Origin: Gonatopus flavifemur
Taxonomy: Eukaryota > Arthropoda > Insecta > Hymenoptera > Dryinidae
DNA: 64,000 bases
Direction of reading: 5' to 3'
NCBI GenBank assembly: GCA_018340375.1
Contig: JAFFJZ010000013.1
Location: 3,636,501-3,700,500 of the forward strand
Positions 35,461 to 47,191 of this stretch are shown piece by piece (positions within the stretch are counted from its first letter, which is position 1; the number at the start of each line of letters is the position of its first letter). The notes below the pieces were generated by a model. The model searched no databases, was not told the origin of the DNA, and worked only from the letters and a program-made list of their open reading frames with translations. Both the position numbers and the translations under genes were made by a program.

Positions 35461-36239
35461 TACAAATCTATCGTTTATCGAAACGACGATTCTCACAAAT
35501 TCAGATCTCACGGTTTCACTTCAGCACATTCCGACTAGATGATACACATGGATATCCACTGACTCTGATTACATCCATGTGTAAATTCTTTCACTCATTC
35601 GCTTTCTCTATCCCCGTAAAAAATTGAAATTTTGACGGAGCGATGTGACACACATCACGGAGATGGAGTACGGAGAGAGAGAGAAAGGTGACATAATAAA
35701 ATGATTCAGTCAACTCTTTTGTAAGACCGAATCATTTACACAATTGTTGAAAATTTTCAGAGGAATACAACTTAATTTCTCACAAAAGAAATAAAATCTC
35801 GAGCGTAGAAATACTTACGCCTTTGAGAATTGTCAGCGACCAAAAGTACCAAATTTTTATATGATCTCAAGTCACACTTTCTTGAGATCAATACCATTGT
35901 GTATTGTATGTGAGATCTCGAGGAGTAGTAGGAGTTAGGGAACATAAAATATTCTATATTATCTTTACAGCAGGCCAAGCCCCACTGAAATGCCCAAATT
36001 GCCCCTACATACAGGATATGAAAGAACGAGTCGAGCCCTGGAGAGACACATTCTTTTTTCTCATTCCGATTAGACGTTTTCATTGACTCATTCCAAATTC
36101 TTTCATCCAGCCAACTTCGATTTTTTTTTCATTTTGCCTAATTTTGTACCCAGTCAATATTTTTCCTCCCTCCACGAGTGACCCAATTTCAATAACCAAC
36201 CAGTGAGCTGAACAAAAAACACAAACTCTACGAATAATT
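35461..36239. other. Unassigned sequence
   Basis: No gene is recognised. Overlapping ORFs on both strands at 35772-36086 show no family motif. CAGGCCAAGCCCCACTGAAA at 35970 follows a polypyrimidine tract, but no exon is evident. Confidence 0.25.
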
Positions 36240-36740
36240 CTTCATTTTTTTTCCCAAATAAATCCTCTGAACTTTAAAAATTTCCGCCATACGATTCACG
36301 CACAGTCATTGGTGGTGAACATCAATCGAGAGTTGGAAGTCTATGGATTGAACGAGTCTGAATATTTCGCATCTGATTGCATGATTCAGATTTGTCGATT
36401 TTACTATTATCATTCTTCTCATCATTCCTTCCAATTTTCGCTATACGATTTACGCACAGCCAGTGGTGGTGAACGTGAATCGAGAGTTGGAAGTCTATGA
36501 ATTGAACAAGTCTGAATATTTTGCACCTGATTGCATGATCCAGATTTATCAATTGCACTGATATTTTTCCTATTCTTTCCTTCCAATTTCTGCCATAGGG
36601 TTAACGCACAGTCATTGGTGGCGGACGTGAATCGAGGGTTGAAAATTTATGGATTGAACAAATCTGAATATTTCGCACCTGATTGCATGATTCTGATTTG
36701 TCAATTTGACTGACATTTTTCCTGTTCTTTTCTTCCTCGA
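36240..36740. repeat. Tandem repeat of about 153 bp, three copies
   Basis: The word CGCACAG recurs at 36299, 36453 and 36605, and each copy continues with ATTGGTGGTGAAC- and GAGTTGGAAGTCTATG-like segments. A partial fourth copy may lie near 36770-36815. The plus strand of each copy translates to related peptides (VNINRELEVYGLNESEYFA; VNVNRELEVYELNKSEYFA; VADVNRGLKIYGLNKSEYFA). The period is not a multiple of three, so a continuous protein is not encoded. Confidence 0.8.
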
Positions 36741-36984
36741 CTTATTTCCTTCCCTACTTCAACCTCAACCAATCCGTGAATCCTCGTTGATAGCAAATAT
36801 GAATCAAATCTTTTGGCCTGCATTGATTTTATTTCATTTTTTTATTTTATTTTGTTCATACGGGTATAAAAGACCCTTCGTCACATAGAATATACATTAT
36901 TTGAACCACATTATATATATCATGCATCAGAGCATTGAGCATCATGTTGAGCTCGACTACATGCATCTTATATTACAACAACAG

Positions 36985-39880
36985 TCAACGTGTATAACTA
37001 TAGGTGAAAAGGACAATTACATATCGAATTTGACAAATGAGAGGAAGAGAATTTCTGAGATCAGAATGAGATGAAAATAATTCAAGCACATCACTGTAAC
37101 AATTAGCTAGGATAGATATCCGATTTACCGGATCAGAATCACCGTATCTCGATTTATAAGAAATTGGATTGAACAGTTTAGGGCGTCTTGATAAACGAGA
37201 AGGGACATTAAAACGTACAAGTCCAAGCAGTTGACGCCAGCGAGTTTTCCCATTAACAATTGTATACAAAAATGAAAAATCATTCAACAAACGACGTGAT
37301 TCCAAGGAAGGCAAGTTAAGTAGAGCCATAATCAATGAGTAATCATGACAAGTGACGCTCAACGGACGGCCTATCTGATGGGCAGCAAAACGCAGGAACT
37401 TATGCTGAACTCTTTCCAAGTCTGTACAATCCCGAATTAAATGAGGACTCCAAATTTGAGACGCATACTCAAGATGAGGTCTAACTGAAGTACAATACAG
37501 TGTTCGGAGTGCAACAGGATCACGAAAATCTTCACAAACGCGCTTGATGAATCCGGGAGATTTCATGGAAGTGTCAACTATGTAATTGTAATCATCCGAG
37601 AAGTTGAAACGAGAGTCAAATGAAACTCCAAGATCACGAACAGTATTTATAGGTGATAACAGAGAATGAGACAAGTTGAAAGGAAAATAAATAGCATTTT
37701 TACCTCTATAAAATCTCATCACATGGCATTTAGTGAGATTTAATGACATATTAGATAGCACACACCAAGATTGTAACCGATCCAAATCAGATTGCAGATT
37801 ATGAGCATCTCTATAAGTTCTTATAATCGTGAACAGTCTCAGGTCATCAGCAAAAAGAAGATGTGTGCAGTACTTGAAAATCGTAGAGATATCATTAATG
37901 AAAATAATAAATAATGAAGGACCTAGATGTGAGCCTTGCGGTACACCTGAGGATACAAAAAATGAATCAGGAAAATATTGAGAGACACGAACTGATTGCG
38001 TACGATTCAGAATATAACTCTGTAACCACGACAAAAAATTGCTGCGAATACCTGAATTACTCAATTTATTTAACAATGTATTATGATCAACTCTGTCAAA
38101 AGTCTTTGAGAAGTCTGTATACATAGTATCCACTTGGGCATTTTGATCAAGCGCAGAGGACACGACATGAGAAAAAATAGACAAGTTAGTTACGGTAGAT
38201 TTTTCAGAAGTGAAGCCATGCTGGAAATCAGAAATTATATCAGAAAACAGTGGTGTTATTTTATCAGTAACTATATCTTCTAAAATTTTCGGCATAACAT
38301 TCATGATACTGATTGGTCTATAGTTTCTCACGTCAGAACGGTCCCCAGATTAGAAGATAGGAGTAATCAGACTGGATTTCCATTGAGAAGGAAATATTCC
38401 AGAGGATGGAGAGCTGTTGAAGATCAATCACAAAGGCCGAGAAATGACGAACTTGCAAGATTTCAGGAAATTAGGAGGCATACCATCATCACCAGGACCG
38501 GAAGAAGTTTTCAAGGATGAGATTTCATTGAACACTCCACCGATATTGATGGATAAATCGGAAAGACTGACATTGAGAGTAGATTCTGGTAAATTACAAG
38601 GAACAACGGGATAATTTTGGTGAACTGATCTGAAATAAGATGCAAATAAGTTCGAAATAGCAATACCAGTATTGCCAATAGTGCCGTCTGAATGCATCAC
38701 CAGGGGTATACCATTCTGATTCCGCTTACTATTAACAAAGTTCCAAAAGCTTTTGACATTTGTAGGAATGGACCCTTGAACGTGATGAAAATGAGACAAG
38801 TAACATTGGCGAGTCAAAACTTTACATTGAGCTCGCAAGTGACTAAAGATTAGGTAATGTTCAAAGCAATTTGACTCTTTGTACCTATTCTGAGCAATTT
38901 CCTTTCGACGAATAAGTTTAATTAATTCCGAAGGAAACCATTCTGGATAAGAACTATTCCTTCACACATACTCGGGTACGAATGAATCAGCTGCATTATA
39001 TAAATGAAGATACAAAAAATCAACAGCTTCGATAACATTAAGATTACGCAATTCATCGTCTCAGTTGATAGAACCTAAATATTCACAAATTGCACTGTAA
39101 TTCGCCTCATTAAAATTATATTTGATGATTTTATTGGGGACCAGTAAAACACTTTCACGCAGGTTGAGCTTAGATGCAAGAGGAGGATGAAAGTTGTTAC
39201 ACGCGAGAAAAGGATCCAGAGCAATATTGACATCAATACGATCGTTATCAGAAAAAATCAGATCAAGTATGTTACCATGAGAATTTCTGAAAGTATTAAG
39301 TTGAAACAAATTTAATTCATTGAAATATTAGAGAACATATTGCGCAGAAGTCATTTCATTGAGAGTCGAACCAGGTAACACTGAGAAAGATAATTTGGAA
39401 TCAATATCGCTCCAGGAAATATGAGGTAAATTGTAATCCCCGTATAAGTATAAGGAGTTGAAGTTCTCCTTGAGGAGGATTTCGCCAACGCTTTTACAAT
39501 GGTCCAAGTATATTGGAGCATCCGAAGAAGGTGGAATGTAGACAGCTCCAAACAACAACGACAAAGAACCAAAATAAACTTTGACATGAAGATGTTCAAC
39601 TTTGGAATAAGAAGATGAGACGACACAGCTCCGATGAGTATCCTTAACGGCGATTAAGACACCACCGCCCCGTGAAAATTGACCGGTGAGTCCGTTTCTA
39701 TCCATACGATAAACTGCATAGCCATGTAAACCAATTTCAGAAGATAGAATATCCTCGCGCAGCCAGGTTTCAGATAAGATAATAATATCATAACATGGAT
39801 CTGAAATAGCAACAGAGCAATGAAGTTGATCAAGTTCAGTTCTCAAGCCACGAACATTCTGATAATACACCAAAGGGTCG
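36985..39880 (-). pseudogene. LINE copy 2 ORF2: endonuclease and reverse transcriptase
   Basis: All segments share one frame, interrupted only by stop codons: 39328, 39061, about 38955, 38428 and about 38345. Order: VYYQNVRGLRTELDQLHC and LSETWLREDILSSEIGL (endonuclease), LYGDYNLPHISW, LIFSDNDRIDVN, RT fingers (RPISIMNVMPKILEDIV), palm (YTDFSKTFDRVDHNTLL, SGVPQGSHLGP, LLFADDLRLF), and thumb VRDLGVSFDSRFNFSDD. Two stops replace Trp codons present in copy 1 (SIN-stop for INW; PL-stop for PLW). It overlaps the ORF1 end by about 30 bp. The catalytic FADD is intact. Confidence 0.85.
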
Positions 39881-40693
39881 ATTGAGCGTTTTTTCTTTGG
39901 TGAGCAGGAACTATCCTAGGTATCCCATTGAAATAGCGAATAGTCCTTGAAGGGTCATTTAGATTTTTCGACTCTTCACGTAAGTTCGACAGATGATTCC
40001 GTTGCTTCAAGGTACGATCTTGCGATATTCTAATCGAACCATTGTACAACGATTTGTTACGAAGATGGGTATGTTCCATGATGCAAATGTGACACAGATT
40101 GGACGAGTTTTAGAAGCATCCTTCTTTTTACCGATACGACAAATCTGCACATTGTCGTAAGTATCAGGTCTGATTTTTTGGAGAAGATCAGTAACTATAA
40201 CATGATCAGGAGACCCATCCCTCGCAGATTCTTCAACGTTGAAGACCAGAATGTTACATACTCTTCGATGTCGTTCATTCAGCTCATCTATCAAATCTTC
40301 CTCATTGTAGAAACCTTGTGGAGAAGAAGGGGCAGACGATTCCAAGGTGGATAATTTGATGGATAATTCCGCCACAGTGTTGGATAAAGAATTTCATTTG
40401 ATCTCAAACGCGTTGAGCTGGTTGCTGAGTTTCGAACAAGCAGAATCAACGATGCTCTGAATTTCCGATAAAAAACCTGACTGATCCAACACGCCATCAA
40501 ATTTTTCCGCAAGATCAACAGAAGTATCAGAAGACGGAAGAGGCCCCTTGCAGTCAATCAGTACTTCATTATGCCATGGATGGTGAATTCTCGCTAAACA
40601 CGACGAACCAGGATGAGATATAACACTGCATGAAGCACAAGATACCGGTTTATCCACAACTCTGGAACATCCTTTACACACTTTTTTAGGCAT
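39843..40693 (-). pseudogene. LINE copy 2 ORF1: zinc finger, coiled coil, RRM-like part
   Basis: It starts at an ATG at 40693 (MPKKVCKGCSRVVDKPVSC). The intact finger reads C-x2-C, C-x2-C, HPGSSCLARIHHPWHNE. A helical Leu/Ser-rich stretch (SACSKLSNQLNAFEIK) is cut by one stop (40394) and resumes as AVELSIKL-like sequence, then VCNILVFNVEES, CRIGKKKDASKTRPICVTF (RRM-like) and, after a frameshift near 40040, NLREESKNLNDPSRTIRYFN. It is the better preserved of the two ORF1 copies, and it is an RNA-packaging protein by family analogy. Confidence 0.75.
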
Positions 40694-41012
40694 TCTGAAG
40701 TTTATATGATTTATTTGATAATACAAAAATTTTTGAATTCCAATAAACGGCAAGTATGAGACCCACTGTACCGAGGTAAACACACACGCACACACGAAGA
40801 GTGTCTTATCATACGTGAGTACACGAGATGTGTATAAGTATCAACAAATAGGATAGACCTCGTGGAAACAATATGTAACGACGAGTGAATAAACCAATGT
40901 ATTAGGAATAGATTCACTAAAAATCGCGTGCAAAAACCCAGTCGTTCGGAGAAATTTACACAATAAGCCTACTAATGGAACAATCAACAATATCACAGAA
41001 AATAAGAATTAA

Positions 41013-41650
41013 GTGTGCACGATAAATCATTCAATTACGAAATTTTGTAGAGAGCGAAACATTTCACGTTGTCACAACTATACTGCGGTTCTCAACTCAA
41101 TCGATTGTTTTTTTTATCAATTAGTTTTTTTGTACCCCGATGAGAATTTGCATTTCGTTTTTTTTCTAGTGTTCAACATAATAAGATCCCCTCTCAGAGC
41201 TGTCAAACCTTTAGAAAAGAAGTTAGTTTTTCGAAGAAGCCTTTTTAATAGAAAGAATCCACCCCTCTTATCCAAACAAAGTTCCAAAATAAAAAAGCAC
41301 ATCTTGCAGAATGAGAATGAGTTGACACAAATTCAAGTGAGGATTGCTGAATTAATCACGCAGATCCCTGAGAAAAGGATGAAAATAACCAAGAGAATAA
41401 TTATCGAAAACGACTTGACTCAGGATATCCGATCCAAGGATTCGAAAAGGCCAAATTTTCTATCCAGGTGTCGGACCTGCGTGAAGCAACAATTGGAATT
41501 CCATGGATGAAAACTATTCATGAATTCAGTTGAAGAATATTCTCCTTCATCTTATGAAAATATCAGAAGAATCAGCTTCACGCAGGAGGATCTACAAGGA
41601 ATCTGTTCTTACAGAGTATATACCTATATGTATGAATATAATATATATAT
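41013..41650 (+). CDS. Unrecognised ORF, one internal stop
   Basis: A 165-codon frame (41013-41510) and the next ORF (from 41520) are in the same frame, separated only by a TGA at 41508-41510. The middle is Lys/Glu/Ile-rich and probably helical (ENELTQIQVRIAELITQIP, KRMKITKRIIIENDLTQDI), followed by RCRTCVKQQLEFHG, the stop, then SVEEYSPSSYENIRRISFTQ. Translation dissolves into an AT repeat after 41640. No family is recognised. It may be a host pseudogene or exon, or a transposon ORF1 fragment. Confidence 0.3.
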
Positions 41651-41726
41651 ATATATATATCCACATGTATACCGAGTTATTATATCTCATTTGATAGTTT
41701 TTTTTATGTATAAATTCTTGTATTGA

Positions 41727-42199
41727 TCAAGTTTTTAAGCATTCCAATATCTTCATTAGTGAATTCGAATCACCATGAACCTTGTGTGTTCATTTGAATC
41801 CCCTTATCCATGTTCCCCGCTCCTCCCTGTCTTGCTTATAAAACAATGAAAATAGGGAATTTTGAGTACGAAAGGAACATCACTAACCCTTCCTCCCCTT
41901 TGATTGCTGAAGGAGGGTTTCGTTTCGATATACCTCGAAACGAAATTTTCTAGAGGTGACAGAACAGAACGGATAGGGAAATTTGAGAGAAGCCAAAAAG
42001 GACATGCAGAAGTGAAAATAGCGCATTATGAGAAAAGCAATGAGAAAGTAGAGAAAGCTCATCAAAGCGAATGAGAATAAAAAACGAAAGACGCTCTGTT
42101 CAACGTTCATCGCCAAAGGGTGACTGCTGGACAACGGTAATATATTTAATCGACTGAGGAATGTGTCAATGGAAATATGCGACTCAAATTATTTCAATT
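41727..42199. other. Unassigned sequence
   Basis: No coding region or repeat is recognised. A purine-rich run lies at 41985-42080. Confidence 0.25.
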
Positions 42200-42920
42200 T
42201 TATTCAAATTTGGTGATTGATGACCCGAAATGGATGGTAACGTCAATTTTTTCTCAGCTCCATGGAGTTTTCATCCTTCCAAACGCCATGTTTGACCCCT
42301 CATTTCGAATTTCACAAATCCAACCTCCGACTCGTTTTCGGCGACCCTGAAAACCTCTCAATACAAACTATTGCTCAGGTGCATGTAATTTCAATCCTTC
42401 TTGTCGCCATATTGGATCCCCCATTTTGAATTCTTCAAATCTAACCTCAAATTCGTGATCAAGCTCGTAAACCGTCCCATACAAATTTGCACGTATACCC
42501 ATGAGAATTAAATTTTCATGCCCAAAAAATGTACTATATTCCATCAAATTTCCGACTTGAAGCCGCCATAATGAGTACAGCCATATTGATTTTCCATATG
42601 CAACTCCGTGTACATTGTGAAAAATGGTTCGAGGACGCGACATATCCACTCTCTGGTACATTCCTCATTGATTTCGATGCGGAAAGTTCGATTTTCCGGA
42701 CAAGATATTGAATAAAACACAAGTCTCTAAATCAAACGCAACCATGACTCGGTCAAACCAAATTTCCATCGGAAATAAATACCAGATTCGGGAATATCAT
42801 CTACATTAATATCGACCAGCCTAGAATGTTCTTGCGGCAGTTTCCGTTGAACTTATGTAAGTTGAAAAAACTCGACAAAATCTGTCCTGTCAAAATTTAA
42901 TGGGTCAACTATGTGACTGC
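42200..42920. repeat. Inverted relative of the repeat at 19790-20480
   Basis: Its reverse complement aligns with 19790-20480 across the part that encodes the N-terminus of the FSDGA-motif gene (TTCAACTTACATAAGTTCAA) and the noncoding flank with the CGCCATATTGGATCC word (42410). No further coding part of that gene follows here, so this is a truncated end of the same transposon family. Confidence 0.7.
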
Positions 42921-44295
42921 CTGAGAAAACCGAACAGAATATCCATCTGAATATGACATTGGAAGTATATTCAATCATTTATTCAGTGCTTTTCAAAATT
43001 ATCCATGTAGCCATGAGTGAGTGCGTCAGTGAATGAACGATTAGGAATTCGTCATCGTGAATTGCTACTCATATTATTTTACATTATTCACCTGATACCA
43101 TGAGATCCATATTTCCATGAATAGGGCGAACATAAACTCTATGAGTCCCACCCGAACCAGCTGAAACGCACTAAATTGGTCGAAGAGAACAAAATTTGGA
43201 GGATTCAGTTTTGGTATCCGGGTATGGATCTCGAAACTTTCCATAAATTCCTCTCAAGTCCCCCATGATTCAACGTTTCCGGAGAAGACATGTTTTGCTA
43301 TCAATTTTGATAGACTTGGTATGTATTTGTTTTCACAGAAGATCTCTTGTTTCCTTTTGGCATTATGAACTGATAGCATCATATTCATGAAACTCTTCAA
43401 TTCCGATTCCAGTTTTGACCCATATGGCGTTACCTTTAACAATGAAAATACCAAGTGGAAGAGCAGATTTCTCAAGTTCATGATAATGAGCAGATTTCAT
43501 ATCATTCCTATCTCCTGATAATCAACTCACCACTGTTTTTCTGGTGCCGAGAAAATTCCCCCTCGCATTCTCTACTGTCTGACGATTCGAACCAAATAAC
43601 ACGTCGTGTTTGATGTTTGAGCAGTCTCATTCATGCTTCAACTCTTCGGAAGATGGTGAGGACTTCAATTCTCTCCTGTTGACTGATTTGAAGGTTATGA
43701 GATTCGTTTTTCAATTCATAAATCAATTGGGAGTTGTATTGAGGTTTATCCTATAAGCACATGAGAAATAATGCATGTAGCTCCTTTGGTTGGAGGGATC
43801 CATCCAATCTGATGTAGTGAAATTTCATGAAATTATACAAGAACATTGTCCAAAATTCATTGAGATTTGGCGAAATCCAACGAGATCGTTCTTGCGGAAA
43901 TTTATGAAACCGACCAAACCTCATTGATGGATGATTAGATGAGATCTCATCAGACCTTTGTTGAATTTCAATGACATTTGGGGAATTTCAAAGAGTCCCT
44001 TTCATCAGTGCAGTGATCATCACACTCGGAATGTGAAGGAAAATAAATGATCTTGTACACCCACTTCGAATTTATCATTATACACTGAGTGAGTATCGTC
44101 AGCTGGCTGGCTATCGAATTGATAAACATTGTGAACAGATAAATGGAAATTTCACGGTGCATCTACTGACATCAATTCAAGATATACTCACAACATTGAT
44201 CAGCAGTTATTTCCTCGATTTCACTCCAACAAGGGGCACGTAGAGCATCAGTTTCTCATGAGAAATTCATTTTTGCGAGTATTGTAACGGACGGT
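42921..44295. other. Unassigned sequence
   Basis: ORFs at 43254-43481 and 43968-44162 show no recognisable motif. Loosely repeated GAATTTCA/GAAATTC words occur at 43800-43990. No element boundary is found. Confidence 0.25.
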
Positions 44296-44559
44296 TGGCG
44301 CCAGTGGTCGGATATCTGAATCGAGTACGCTACTCACACAATGCAAGCGGCATATCCGTATGAAGACAGGAAGGATATAGTTGCGCGCACAAACTAGTAT
44401 GCTTTGTCCATTGCTTTTCAGTCAACTATTCGATCAGCAACGGAAGGAGCATATCAGGTTGCGCACGCAACCATATCCTCTCCCTCTTCATACGGACATG
44501 CCGCTTGCATTGCGTGAGTAACGTACTCGGTTCAAATATTCGACCACTAGTCGGTGCGG
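44296..44559. repeat. Foldback MITE-like element
   Basis: Arms of about 95-100 bp are inverted copies: GAGTACGCTACTCACACAAT on the left, inverse of ATTGCGTGAGTAACGTACTC on the right, then GCAAGCGGCAT and CCGTATGAAGA in both. Ends are GGCGCCAGTGGTCG and, inverted, GCACCGACTAGTGGTCG. No ORF and no clear target duplication are seen. Confidence 0.7.
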
Positions 44560-45451
44560 ATTTTGTCTATCATTAGCTGAAGAATGCGATTCTTCATCGA
44601 ATAAATTGCAACAGCGATCTTCAAACACACCAGGAGACATTGTCATATCAGGAGGAGACAACTTGATAGTTGTTGCATGATGGGAGAATTTATGAACGAA
44701 CGGATGTGCTCATTCTTGAGTGTGGAAAGTTGGATGTGATACATACATTCAAGCAAGCCTGGTCGAGTACGCCCAAAGTGCATAGGGCACTCTTCATTCA
44801 TTCATAATTCGCAAAATATTCAACGGTCCATTCTGAAATTCCCGCAGTGTTTTCTTGGGACTTGGATGAACTTTTGGAATATAGAAGATTGAAAGAAGGA
44901 TCATGTCCAAATTTGAGGAGAAATTGTCTCTTCATTGCAGCCGATCAGTTTGTGTGTTTACACGAAATGGATATTTTTTCCGAATTCATTGCGAGAAAGC
45001 TGAGAAAAATGCTACTTTTTATGTCGGATGACATTCTTATACGTTCATTTTTTTCAATCATAGAACGCCAAAAAAAGTTGGTTGTAAATTCCACATAGAA
45101 TGACCCATATAGGTCCTATTTTTAATTGTGATGGTGAAAACATATCGTATCCTTATACGTCTCAAAAAGTCATGACGACGTTCATTCGAATCGCTTGAAC
45201 ATATTTGGAAATTTTGTCTTGAGTATAAATTGATTTTTATTATATCCTTGAATAGTTACATCATCAATTGGGCAAATGAAGGAAAATCAATTTTTTGAAA
45301 TTATTATGAGGCATGAGGCCTCAAAGGATATGCACAGCACCTATAAAACGTTCTCATTTGAATATCACGTAGAATATATCTCGAATATCCGTGAATGTTG
45401 ATAGTATACCTTGATGCTATTTGGATGATTTTGCAACACAGTGGAGTCCAT
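44560..45451. other. Unassigned sequence with one 83-codon ORF
   Basis: The plus-strand ORF at 44847-45098 (starts MFSWDLDELLEYRRLKEG) has no recognisable motif and no supporting context. Nothing else is identified. Confidence 0.25.
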
Positions 45452-45769
45452 CCCCGGGAAAAATCAGATCTATTCAGATCTCATCAAACCGGAGTAGATC
45501 TGGATTTTGGCTCACAAGATCTCATATACATCTGACTAGATCTTGACAGATTTGGTTAGGTCTGTATAGATCTCCACAGATCTGAATTGAAGATCACATT
45601 CAATCCCCATGAGCAATTGATTGTTCAATTACCAAAAATTTTGTGATGTTTTTCCATGTTTGAATTCAAATGTGAACAAGTGTATCAGCAAATATAAACT
45701 GAAATTGCAGTATTTCAGACCTCAATATATCTGTTCAGATCTGGTCAGATCTAATCTTTTTCCATCGGG
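45452..45769. repeat. Foldback element built of AGATCT modules with CCCGGGAAAAA end
   Basis: It begins CCCCGGGAAAAATCAGATCT and ends AGATCTAATCTTTTTCCATCGGG, an imperfect inverse. Nine AGATCT hexamers, mostly within CAGATCTG-like words, are placed in a left block (45468-45590) and a right block (45735-45752). A spacer (45600-45720) contains AAAATTTTGTGATGTTTTTC. The words GGATTTTGGC and (A)AAATT(TT)GTGA(C/T)-T-rich also occur in the element at 13726-14177, whose modules are CATATATG instead. Confidence 0.65.
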
Positions 45770-46799
45770 TCATGTTCTAGAATGGATTAAATGAGCCAAG
45801 TCCGCCTTCAATGACTCATCACTTCCCCTCTATCACTACACAATACGGAAAACTTGTTAGTTTCCAATAATAACTGATCAATCCGATGCAACAAGTTCAT
45901 TTTTATGAACATCTCACAAGTAATACTGAAGACTCATAGAATTCTTGTCGGGAAACACAATAAGATTTGGAGAATTCGGGTCACCGTTCAATATACAATT
46001 ATTGGAAAGCGGAAAACTAAATGAGATCTTTCACCTGTATTCCAGACTTCGATGCCTTATTCAAGCTAGAAACGGCAGATAGAGTGAGACGAATCCAATG
46101 ACTCCTAGAACGCTTTGTTTTAGGTATATCATGGATGGTTGATGCATTGAAGTGGGCCTTATTTTGGAAATTTGCGAAATCTCCTGGTCTCACCCCCTGA
46201 AACGATTCCGATCCTCATCAAAATGGATTTGGTTCGCTCATTCTGAATGGATCGTAGCTCACATATGCTCGCTTTGCTCGCATTTTAAACAGTTCAGATA
46301 TGCGGGGATATATAAAGAGGCACTCATCGGTTTTTCACTCAATTGGAAAACTTTGTAAATGTAATATTCAGAAAGCCTGGAACTTATTGCCTCCCATCCT
46401 TCATATCATCTCCAAATGATTGAGGAACATGTACCTGGAGACCTGCAGAATTTCAACTGTCCTAGTAAAGAGAAAGCCTGGAAGCGTGACGAAAGCGTAA
46501 GCTAGAAGTCATTTGAGCGTTATGAGCGTGACGAAGAGTTATTCAGGTGTAATTGAGGGATGAATCGGAATAATTTCAGGCTTCATTTGCTCCAATAGCT
46601 ACTTCCTTCACTTTCAGATTCTCACTAGTGTGCAGTTGTCATAACGTTAACCAGCTCTTGAAGAGTCTTCGGATGCAGTGAAGCTTACACGGGAAGATCG
46701 GAATTATCATTTTCTCCCAACATTCGACCCTAGATTTCGATTCAGCACCCTTGGAAATCCCTAAAAGCCGTGTTACATATAACAAAATAATTTGGTTCA
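45770..46799. other. Unassigned sequence
   Basis: Nothing recognised. A short direct repeat of GAGCGT/GCGTGACGAA words lies at 46480-46540. Confidence 0.25.
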
Positions 46800-47190
46800 T
46801 CAGAGCCAGAATGACTATATTCACGTGTGCCATATTGGATTCGCCATCTTGAATTCGCTTTTTGACGTGAGATTTGGATTCCCCATCCTCCAAAACCCCC
46901 AGAACCCATGTTTCATACAAATCTGTCCACAAATGCGAAGTTGACTGAATTCACGTCCGCCATCTTGGATCCGCTAACGTGAATTCGGGAATTGACCTCA
47001 GGTTTGAATTCCTCACCCTTCAAAGTTTCTAGCACCCATGTTTTGTATGAATCTGTCCACAAATGCGAAGTTGACCAAATTCACGTTCGCCATCTTGGAT
47101 CCGCTATCATGAATTCGGAATTTGACCCCAGATGCGAATTCAGCACCCTCGAAAACCCCAAAAATCCATGTTTCATATAAATCTGTACAT
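46800..47190. repeat. Tandem repeat of 130 bp, three copies
   Basis: GCCAT(A/C)TTGGAT recurs at 46829, 46959 and 47089, with AATCTGTCCACAAATGCGAA in the first two intervals and CCCATGTTT(C/T) before it. The CGCCATCTTGGATCC word also occurs in the repeats at 19790-20480 and 42200-42920, so this is probably the subterminal satellite of a related transposon. Confidence 0.8.
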
Positions 47191-47191
47191 G

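Larger units (their letters stand above)
36850..40990 (-). mobile_element. LINE copy 2, same family as copy 1
   Basis: Minus-strand layout: 5' region (40990-40694), ORF1 (40693-39843), ORF2 (39873-36985), 3' UTR, and an A-rich tail of AATAAA repeats (about 36835-36855). As in copy 1 a short stem (GGGTCTTTTATACCC then GTATGAA) precedes the tail. ORF motifs align with copy 1 throughout but the two are clearly diverged, so they are separate insertions. Confidence 0.8.

Noticed and set aside
41636..41662. AT microsatellites (41636-41662, 20505-20520, 53620-53639, 54725-54765)
   Set aside because: Ordinary simple repeats; noted only where they bound other features.
43921..43990. GATGAGATCTCATC palindrome as a third member of the AGATCT/CATATATG family
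   Set aside because: It is a single palindrome without the CCCGGGAAAAA ends or repeated modules.
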